A DNA stretch of 50,480 nucleotides from Verrucomicrobiota bacterium. Its GTDB lineage: Bacteria; Verrucomicrobiota; Verrucomicrobiia; Opitutales; Opitutaceae. Below, piece by piece: positions 43,991 through 50,480 of the stretch. The position numbers and the translations under genes are program-made. Below the pieces are notes generated by a model. That model was not told the DNA's origin. It worked only from the letters and a program-made list of their open reading frames with translations, and did not search any database. The stretch spans positions 1-50,480 of the forward strand of contig JAUWBF010000016.1 in the NCBI GenBank assembly GCA_030601755.1, written 5' to 3'. The first letter of the stretch is position 1. The number at the start of each line of letters is the position of its first letter.

Positions 43991-44740
43991 ATGGTTCTTC
44001 GCCTCGTCAGTCTTGTCCTGTTTCTCCTGGCAGCCACCAAAACGAACGCCGCCGAGATCACGGTCTTCGCCGCCGCCAGCCTCACCAACGCCCTTAGGGA
44101 GCTCGCCGCCACCTACGAGACCTCGTCCGGCGACACCGTTCGCTTTAACTTCGGCTCCTCCGGAGCGCTCGCCCGCCAGATCAAGGAAGGCGCGCCCGCC
44201 GACGCCTTCCTGTCCGCCGACCAGCTCCGCGCCGACCAGCTCGAGCAGGCCGGCCTGCTGCTCGACGGCACGCGCCGAACGCTGCTGGCCAATACACTCG
44301 TGCTCGTCGTCAACAAGGACGACCCCACCGCAGTCAAGGGCTTCGACGACCTGACCGGCAAGGCCGTGCGCCGGCTGGCCATCGGCGAGCCCAAGACCGT
44401 GCCCGCCGGCACCTACGCCAAACAGTGGCTGCAGGACAAAAAGCTCTGGTCCGGCGTCATCGACAAGTGCGTGCCCCTAGACAACGTCCGCTCCGTGCTC
44501 GCCGCCGTGGAGACGGGCAACGCCGACGCGGGGCTCGTCTACAAGACCGACGCGCTCATCTCAAAAAAGGTGATCGTCGTCGCCGAGGTGCCGCTCTCCG
44601 ACGGACTCGACATCACCTATCCGGTCGCCGTCGTGAAGGACGCCCGCCAGCCCACGGCCGCCAAGACGTTCCTCGACTACCTCGGCACGGCCGGCGCCAT
44701 GGAGGTCTTCACACGCTACGGTTTCCTCTCGCCGAATTGA
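43991..44740 (+). CDS. modA: Molybdate ABC transporter, substrate-binding protein
   Basis: 249 residues with a signal peptide (LRLVSLVLFLLAATKTNA). ModA features are ITVFAAASLTNALRELAATY, VRFNFGSSGALARQIKEGAP, ADAFLSADQLRADQLEQAG, AIGEPKTVPAGTYAKQWLQ and VETGNADAGLVYKTDAL. It binds molybdate in the periplasm and passes it to ModBC. It follows nifA by 56 bp, and its purpose here is most simply to feed molybdenum to nitrogenase cofactor synthesis. No separate promoter was seen between nifA and modA. Confidence 0.94.
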   Translation: MVLRLVSLVLFLLAATKTNAAEITVFAAASLTNALRELAATYETSSGDTVRFNFGSSGALARQIKEGAPADAFLSADQLRADQLEQAGLLLDGTRRTLLANTLVLVVNKDDPTAVKGFDDLTGKAVRRLAIGEPKTVPAGTYAKQWLQDKKLWSGVIDKCVPLDNVRSVLAAVETGNADAGLVYKTDALISKKVIVVAEVPLSDGLDITYPVAVVKDARQPTAAKTFLDYLGTAGAMEVFTRYGFLSPN

Positions 44741-44767
44741 GGCGACGACTCCCTGCTGATTCGTCCG

Positions 44768-45436
44768 ATGAACGACGACATCGTCCAGATCACGTTCTTC
44801 ACCCTCTGGGTCGCCGCGCTCGGCACCGCCGTCATTCTGCCGCCCGGCATTCTGCTCGGCTGGCTGCTGGCGCGGCGCTCCTGGCCGGGCAAGACCGTGG
44901 TCGAGACGTTGGTCGCCCTGCCCCTCGTCATCCCGCCGGTCGCGACGGGCCTGATCCTGTTGAAACTGTTCGGACGGCGCGGCCCGCTCGGAGGCTTTCT
45001 CGAAAACGTGCTCGGTCTCGAGATCGTCTTCACCTGGAAGGCCGTCGTGCTCGCCACCGCCGTCATGTCGTTGCCGTTGCTCGTGCGCGCCGCGCGCGTC
45101 GCCTTCGAGGAGGTCGACCGTCGACTCGAGGACACCGCGCGCACCCTCGGCGCGTCGCCGCTCGACGTGTTTTTCAGCATCACGCTCCCCCTCGCCCGAC
45201 GCGGCTTGCTCGCGGGCACCGTGCTGGCCTTCGCCCGCGCCCTCGGCGAGTTTGGCGCCACCGTCATGGTCGCCGGCATGATCCCCGGCGAGACCATCAC
45301 CCTGTCCCTCGGCATCTACCAGCACGTGCAACTCGGCGAGGACTCCGCCGCGCTCGGCCTGCTCGGCATCTCCGTCGCCCTCGCGTTCGCCGCGGTCTGG
45401 GGTAGCGAACGCCTCCTCCGCAAACGCCCGGCATGA
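44768..45436 (+). CDS. modB: Molybdate ABC transporter, permease
   Basis: 222 residues, five or six helices. Family motifs are PPGILLGWLLARRSWPGKTV, LPLVIPPVATGLILLKLFG, DTARTLGASPLDVFFSITLP (EAA loop) and FARALGEFGATVMVAGMIPG. It forms the membrane channel with ModC. The start lies 27 bp after modA, and the stop overlaps the modC start by 4 bp. Confidence 0.94.
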   Translation: MNDDIVQITFFTLWVAALGTAVILPPGILLGWLLARRSWPGKTVVETLVALPLVIPPVATGLILLKLFGRRGPLGGFLENVLGLEIVFTWKAVVLATAVMSLPLLVRAARVAFEEVDRRLEDTARTLGASPLDVFFSITLPLARRGLLAGTVLAFARALGEFGATVMVAGMIPGETITLSLGIYQHVQLGEDSAALGLLGISVALAFAAVWGSERLLRKRPA

Positions 45437-46521
45437 ACACCACCGCCGACATTCCCGTTCTCAAGGCGCGCCTGCGCGTGCGACGTCCCGGCTTCGACCT
45501 CGACGTCGACCTCGCGCTGCCCGGCCGCGGCGTCAGCGTGCTGCACGGCCCGTCCGGCTCGGGCAAAACCACCTGCCTGAGGCTCATCGCCGGCCTCGAG
45601 CGCGCGCCCGACTGCGCCGTCTCGCTCGGCGACACCGTCTGGCAGGGCGAGACCGTATTCACTCCCGTTCACCGCCGCGACATCGGCTACGTTTTCCAGG
45701 AAGCCAACCTCTTCCCGCACCTCAGCGTGTCGCTGAATCTTGAATACGGCCGGAAGCGCCGTGACCGCGCCGGGCTGGTCGACTTCGACCACCTCGTCGG
45801 GCTGCTCGGCATCGGCCACCTGCTCGCGCGCGCGCCGGCCACGCTCTCCGGCGGCGAACGCCAGCGTGTCGCCATCGCCCGCGCCCTGCTCTCCGCCCCG
45901 CGCCTGCTGCTCATGGACGAGCCGCTCGCCGCGCTCGATGCGCGCCGCAAGGACGAGATTCTCCCCTACCTCGACCGCCTGCACGCCGAGCTCGACGTGC
46001 CCGTCGTCTACGTCAGCCACTCCGGCAACGAGGTCGCCCGGCTCGCCGACCACCTCGTGCTGCTCGATCAGGGACGCGTGATCGCCGAGGGTCCCGCCAC
46101 GACCCTGCTGTCGCGACTCGACCTGCCGGAGAACCTGCTCGACGAAGCCGGAACCATCCTCGACGGCCAGGTCACGCACCACGACTCCGCCTACGGTCTC
46201 GCCCGGCTCGCGTTCCCGGGCGGCGAAATCAACTTTGTGCATCCCGACGCCCGCCACGGTCAGCCCCTGCGCGTGCAGATCAAGGAGCGCGACATCAGCC
46301 TCGCCCTCGACCGCCCCGCGGCCACCAGTATTCAAAACCTGCTGCCCGTCACCATCACCAGTCTGGCGGACTCCGCCAACCCCGCCCACGTGCGCGTGCA
46401 GATCGACACCGGCGGCACCTTGATGGTCGCCTGCATCACGCGCCAGTCCCGCGACCGGCTCGGGCTGCGCGTCGGTATGCGGCTGTGGGCACAGATCAAA
46501 TCCGTCGCCGTGCTCGGCTGA
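45433..46521 (+). CDS. modC: Molybdate ABC transporter, ATP-binding protein
   Basis: 362 residues: ATPase domain with Walker A LHGPSGSGKTTCLRLIAGLE, Q-loop IGYVFQEANLFPHLSVSLN, signature LSGGERQRVAIARALL, Walker B LLLMDEPLAALDARRKDE and VVYVSHSGNEVARLADH; then a C-terminal molybdate-binding TOBE (Mop) domain (about 285-360, NLLPVTITSLADSANPAHVR; MVACITRQSRDRLGLRVG) that is characteristic of ModC. It powers molybdate import. Confidence 0.94.
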   Translation: MNTTADIPVLKARLRVRRPGFDLDVDLALPGRGVSVLHGPSGSGKTTCLRLIAGLERAPDCAVSLGDTVWQGETVFTPVHRRDIGYVFQEANLFPHLSVSLNLEYGRKRRDRAGLVDFDHLVGLLGIGHLLARAPATLSGGERQRVAIARALLSAPRLLLMDEPLAALDARRKDEILPYLDRLHAELDVPVVYVSHSGNEVARLADHLVLLDQGRVIAEGPATTLLSRLDLPENLLDEAGTILDGQVTHHDSAYGLARLAFPGGEINFVHPDARHGQPLRVQIKERDISLALDRPAATSIQNLLPVTITSLADSANPAHVRVQIDTGGTLMVACITRQSRDRLGLRVGMRLWAQIKSVAVLG

Positions 46522-46566
46522 TAACGCCGATAAGCACGGCGTTCACTTGAACGAATCCGCCGCGAG

Positions 46567-46582
46567 TGGCGCGTCGGCTGCT
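46567..46582 (+). promoter_or_regulatory. Weak sigma-54-like promoter ahead of draG
   Basis: TGGCGC-N5-CTGCT keeps the invariant GG and GC at the right spacing but departs from TGGCAC-N5-TTGCA/T at two conserved positions. Transcription would begin only a few bases before the draG ATG at 46599. Confidence 0.25.
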
Positions 46583-46598
46583 CGTTGCCGCGTTCATC

Positions 46599-47480
46599 AT
46601 GCCCACGCTCCACGAACGCGCGCTCGGCGCCTACCTCGGACTCGCCGTCGGCGACGCCTTGGGCGCAACCGTGGAGTTCATGACCGCCCGCGAGATCGCC
46701 ATCGTGCACGGCGTGCATCGCGAGATCACCGGCGGCGGCTGGCTGCGACTCAGGCCCGGCCAGATCACCGACGACACCCAGATGTGCCTCGCCCTCGGCA
46801 CCGCCATTCTCGCCCACTCCGAGTGGAACCTTGGCGCCGTTGCCGACGCCTTCGTCGAATGGATGCATGGTCGGCCGGTGGATATCGGCAACACCTGCCG
46901 CCGCGGCATCCGCCGCTACCTACGCGACGGCTCTCTGGAGGCGCCTCCCTCGGACCACGAGGCCGGCAACGGCGCCGCCATGCGCAACCTCCCCGTGGTC
47001 ATCGTCAACGTCGCCGACGAGCCCGCCATGCTTGCGCGCAGCCTCGCGCAAGCCCGGATCACCCACCACAACGCCGCCTCCGACGAGGCCACGCTCACCC
47101 TCGCCCGCATGACCCGCACCCTGCTGCTCGGCGGCTCGCTGGCCGATTGCAGCCACCTCGCCGAGGATCTCGTCGCACGCCACCCGCGCTTTCGATTCCG
47201 GCCGTATCCGAAACGCACCAGCGGCTTCATCGTCGACACGATGCAGACCGTGCTCGACGCCTTTTTCCACAGCGACAGCTTCGAGGACTGCCTCGTGCTT
47301 GCGGTCAATCGTGGCGGCGACGCCGACACCATCGGCGCCCTCGTCGGTCAGCTCGCCGGCGCGCTCCATGGAGTCGACGCCATTCCCGCCCGCTGGCTCG
47401 CGCGGCTCGATCCCGCGATCCACCGCGCCGTCCGCGAACAGACCGACGCACTGCTTCGCCATGGCGGCCAACCCTGTTAG
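46599..47480 (+). CDS. draG: ADP-ribosyl-[dinitrogen reductase] glycohydrolase
   Basis: 293 residues from the ATG at 46599. ADP-ribosylglycohydrolase fold with RALGAYLGLAVGDALGATVE, GQITDDTQMCLALG (metal-binding Thr-Asp-Asp), DIGNTCRRGIRRYL, GNGAAMRNLPVVI, ITHHNAASDEATL and the second metal site VNRGGDADTIGALVGQ. It removes ADP-ribose from the nitrogenase iron protein, reactivating it when ammonium or darkness signals end. It is located just ahead of draT, which catalyses the opposite step. The draT-draG order is reversed compared with Rhodospirillum and Azospirillum, where draT comes first. Confidence 0.93.
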   Translation: MPTLHERALGAYLGLAVGDALGATVEFMTAREIAIVHGVHREITGGGWLRLRPGQITDDTQMCLALGTAILAHSEWNLGAVADAFVEWMHGRPVDIGNTCRRGIRRYLRDGSLEAPPSDHEAGNGAAMRNLPVVIVNVADEPAMLARSLAQARITHHNAASDEATLTLARMTRTLLLGGSLADCSHLAEDLVARHPRFRFRPYPKRTSGFIVDTMQTVLDAFFHSDSFEDCLVLAVNRGGDADTIGALVGQLAGALHGVDAIPARWLARLDPAIHRAVREQTDALLRHGGQPC

Positions 47481-47580
47481 CGAACCGCATCGACGCGTTC
47501 AGCAAATCTCCTAAAACGCGCCGCCACGCGAACAGGCTCCCCGCTTCGCCACGGCATCGGCAGCATGCGGTCACCCCGCC

Positions 47581-48378
47581 GTGTCCGCCCCCACCGCCCA
47601 TTCCGTTTGCAGCCATTGCAACCTGCCCCCGTGGGTTATCGCCTCCGCCGACTTTCAGGAACACCCGCGGCCCTTGGAAATCGGGCAGTTGAGCATCACC
47701 GACCGCCGCCTTTGGGAGCGACTGGACGCCATCGACTGTCCCGAGGAACGCGGACGCGTTTTCCACGACTACGTCACCGTTAAATTTCGTCTGCACGAAT
47801 GGGCCGAGCACGCCGACAAGGCCCGCGCCGGACTGCGCCACAGCTACGTGCGCGTGCTGCGCGACTGGGGCGTCGACAGCAACGGCCCCGCCGGCGCCAG
47901 CCTCAAGGCCTGGGTCGAGAACCGCTTCGGCCTGCGCCCCACTTACCATCAGGGGAGACTCGCCGGCGACGCCGACGCCCGCGCCCTCTACGCCCGTCAC
48001 CACATGGAGAGCGCCGCTCGCTTCGCCGGGCTCTTCATGCAGCTCGACCTGCTCTACACCTTCACCCAACGCGAACTCCTCCGCCGCCACCCCGGCGAAA
48101 ACAGCCTCCAGCTCTACCGCGGCACCCACGACCCCGAGGAATACGCGCTCGCCGAGGACGACCCCGCGCACGGGCACGTCGTCACGTTGAACAATCTCAG
48201 TTCCTTCACCAGCGACCGCGAAGTTGCCTGGGAGTTCGGCTCCTCCGTGTGGGCCGTGCGCGTGCCCCTGCCCAAGGTCGTCTTCTTCAGCGGTTTGCTG
48301 CCGTCCAACCTCCTGCTCGGTGAATGCGAATACCTCGTGCTCGGCGGAGAATACCGCGTGAAAAGCCTGCTCTATTGA
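47581..48378 (+). CDS. draT: NAD+-dinitrogen-reductase ADP-D-ribosyltransferase
   Basis: 265 residues from a GTG at 47581. DraT features are CNLPPWVIASADFQEHPRPL near the start, WERLDAIDCPEERGRVFHDY, RSTXLRH-like RHSYVRVLRDWGVDSNGPAG, LQLYRGTHDPEEY, LNNLSSFTSDREVAWEFG (ART-type Ser-containing strand) and GECEYLVLGGEY (catalytic Glu region). It transfers ADP-ribose from NAD+ to one Arg of dimeric NifH, switching off nitrogenase. The target Arg is present in the NifH encoded next (Arg97). No GlnB/GlnK, the usual partner, is in the window. Confidence 0.92.
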   Translation: MSAPTAHSVCSHCNLPPWVIASADFQEHPRPLEIGQLSITDRRLWERLDAIDCPEERGRVFHDYVTVKFRLHEWAEHADKARAGLRHSYVRVLRDWGVDSNGPAGASLKAWVENRFGLRPTYHQGRLAGDADARALYARHHMESAARFAGLFMQLDLLYTFTQRELLRRHPGENSLQLYRGTHDPEEYALAEDDPAHGHVVTLNNLSSFTSDREVAWEFGSSVWAVRVPLPKVVFFSGLLPSNLLLGECEYLVLGGEYRVKSLLY

Positions 48379-48421
48379 GCAAAAAGGCCGCTCGTATCAG
48401 GTTTTAAAATACGACTTTCGG

Positions 48422-48475
48422 CCGATTCCTACATTTCGGTAGGAATCGGTCCTACATGGCGACAAGCGTGTAGGA
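48422..48475 (+). promoter_or_regulatory. Inverted-repeat cluster upstream of nifH (possible operator)
   Basis: CCGATTCCTAC (48422-48432) and GTAGGAATCGG (48439-48449) form a perfect 11-bp inverted repeat with 6-bp spacer; TCCTACA (48450-48456) and TGTAGGA (48469-48475) form another with a 12-bp spacer. The shared half-site TCCTAC occurs four times in 48 bp. It lies 110-160 bp before the -24/-12 promoter, where activator sites are expected, but does not match the NifA site TGT-N10-ACA. It could also act as a folded 3' end for draT mRNA, though no T-run follows. Confidence 0.5.
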
Positions 48476-48555
48476 AAATCAGAGGGTGCCTACCTTGGCA
48501 TGCCAGCCATCTGGAAATTTTTAAATTTTGTAAGCATTGCATAACAATGGTTTAA

Positions 48556-49473
<918 letters not shown>

Positions 49474-49485
49474 CCAATCCCCCAA

Positions 49486-49559
49486 GACGGCGGCCGGAGT
49501 AACCGGCCATCTCAATCGGCTTCATGACAGGACCGGACATCCCCGGTCTCCGGCCGCCG
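49486..49559 (+). promoter_or_regulatory. Structured nifH-nifD spacer
   Basis: A perfect 12-bp stem, CGGCGGCCGGAG (49488-49499) with CTCCGGCCGCCG (49548-49559), encloses two competing smaller hairpins: GGCCGG/CCGGCC (49492-49497 with 49503-49508) and GACCGG/CCGGTC (49531-49536 with 49543-49548). With no T-run it is unlikely to be a full terminator. It could protect the 3' end of nifH mRNA and so raise NifH over NifDK. Confidence 0.5.
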
Positions 49560-49614
49560 CCTTGTCTCCAAACATCCGCAAACCGCGATCAGCACCACGA
49601 CCCACTTCACCACC

Positions 49615-50480
49615 ATGAGCGAAATCTTCGATCCCTCAGATGCCGGCTCGGCCGGCGCCACGCCCGAGCCCAACCGCCCGCTGCCCGACCCCGTCGCCGC
49701 GCGCGAAGAGATGCTCAAGGCCTATCCCGACAAGACCAAGAAGAAGCGCGCCAAGCAGCTCCTCGTCAACGAGACCCCCGACTCCCCCAAGCAGATCGGC
49801 GCCAACTCCCGCACCATCCCCGGCATCATGACCCAGCGCGGCTGCACCTACGCCGGCTGCCGCGGCGTGGTCATCGGCCCGATGCACGACGTGCTCCACA
49901 TCACGCACGGCCCCATCGGCTGCTCCTTCTACTCCTGGCAGACCCGCCGCAACCTCGCCCGTCCCACCGAGGGCCAGATCAATTACCTCCAATACAGCAT
50001 GACCACCGACATGCAGGAGGATAACATCGTGTTCGGCGGCGAGAAGAAGCTGGCCGCCGCCATCCGCGAGGCCTACGCGATCTTCAAGCCCAAGGCCATC
50101 GCCGTCTACGCCACCTGCCCCGTCGGCCTCATCGGCGACGACATCCACACCGTCTGCCGCCAAGCCAAGGAAGAGCTCGGCATCAACGTCTTCGGCTTCT
50201 CCTGCGAAGGCTACAAGGGCGTCTCCCAGTCCGCCGGTCACCACATCGCCAACAACGGCGTGTTCAAGCACATGGTCGGCCTCAATGACACCCCCGACGA
50301 GGGCGAGTTCCGCATCAACATCCTCGGCGAATACAACATCGGCGGCGACGCCTGGGAGATCGACACCCTCCTGCGCAAGTGCGGTATCCACGTCACCGCT
50401 ACGCTCTCCGGCGACATCTCCTACGAGCAGGTCACCAAGTGCCACACCGCCGACCTCAACGTCGTCCAGTGCCACCGCTC
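49615..50480 (+). CDS. nifD: Nitrogenase molybdenum-iron protein alpha chain (5' part)
   Basis: The first 288 codons from the ATG at 49615; the gene continues beyond the window. P-cluster cysteines are Cys77 (MTQRGCTYAGCRGVVIGP), Cys103 (HGPIGCSFYSW) and Cys168 (YATCPVGLIGDD). SCEGYKGVSQSAGHHIANN and NILGEYNIGGDAWEID follow. Several stretches (RGCTYAGCRGVV, ITHGPIGCSFYSW, VYATCPVGLIGDDI, ADLNVVQCHRS) match the Clostridium pasteurianum type rather than the Azotobacter type. With NifK it forms the N2-reducing enzyme. Spacing to nifH is 141 bp. Confidence 0.95.
   Translation, partial: MSEIFDPSDAGSAGATPEPNRPLPDPVAAREEMLKAYPDKTKKKRAKQLLVNETPDSPKQIGANSRTIPGIMTQRGCTYAGCRGVVIGPMHDVLHITHGPIGCSFYSWQTRRNLARPTEGQINYLQYSMTTDMQEDNIVFGGEKKLAAAIREAYAIFKPKAIAVYATCPVGLIGDDIHTVCRQAKEELGINVFGFSCEGYKGVSQSAGHHIANNGVFKHMVGLNDTPDEGEFRINILGEYNIGGDAWEIDTLLRKCGIHVTATLSGDISYEQVTKCHTADLNVVQCHR

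Noticed and set aside
48528-48547. TTGT-N12-ACAA as a NifA activator site
   Set aside because: The spacing between TGT and ACA is 12, not 10, and it lies only about 70 bp before the expected transcription start in A/T-rich DNA where such matches are common.

Overview
The window looks like chromosomal DNA from a high-GC, aerobic or microaerobic, nitrogen-fixing member of the Verrucomicrobia, most likely close to Opitutaceae. This is inferred from the gene content: a caa3-type oxidase with Sco and CtaA/B/G assembly factors, an SHD1-type 'SLA1 homology' protein, DUF2937-RmuC, a clostridial/chlorobial-style NifH/NifD, and dispersed double-palindrome repeats. No rRNA or marker tree was available to test it. 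Coding is dense. Most start codons have no recognisable Shine-Dalgarno sequence.

Layout. 0-3.5 kb: 3' end of a Mn-dependent pyrophosphatase, an oligopeptide-type ABC permease pair, and a DUF721/DciA-like protein. 3.5-6.7 kb: rpsO-pnp with a structured leader and good terminators. 6.8-11.8 kb: a lipoprotein, an antiporter-RCK-EIIA fusion, msrA, a fumarylacetoacetase-family enzyme and a small membrane-anchored protein. 11.8-13.5 kb: an apparent transcription-attenuated unit with a valine-rich leader peptide, an intrinsic terminator, a 72-residue ORF and a translationally coupled aminotransferase. 13.6-16 kb: DUF2937-rmuC-small membrane protein. 16-23.8 kb: menE, two tandem paralogous membrane proteins of unknown family, lolD-lolC/E, lysS and a MgtC/DUF4010 protein. 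23.8-26.4 kb: lipB, lipA and an AMP nucleosidase.

26.5-40.3 kb is a respiratory block: a Cu(I) P-type ATPase, an SHD1 protein, a histidine-rich membrane-anchored protein, Sco, ctaA, ctaB, a DUF420 protein, a lipid-anchored cupredoxin, coxBACD (subunit II carries a C-terminal cytochrome c domain) and ctaG. Together these make heme A, deliver copper and build a caa3 oxidase.

40.3-50.5 kb is the start of a nitrogen-fixation region: a SLC13-type permease, nifA, modABC (molybdate uptake), draG, draT (reversible ADP-ribosylation of NifH), then a sigma-54 promoter and nifH-nifD (cut by the window end). NifD resembles the clostridial type, in which nifI1/nifI2 normally lie between nifH and nifD. Here that gap is only 141 bp and DraT/DraG is present instead.

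The most interesting signals are the valine-codon attenuator ahead of the aminotransferase, palindromic repeats inserted in frame in the copper ATPase or supplying stop codons to genes, and the combination of a clostridial-type nitrogenase with DraTG.
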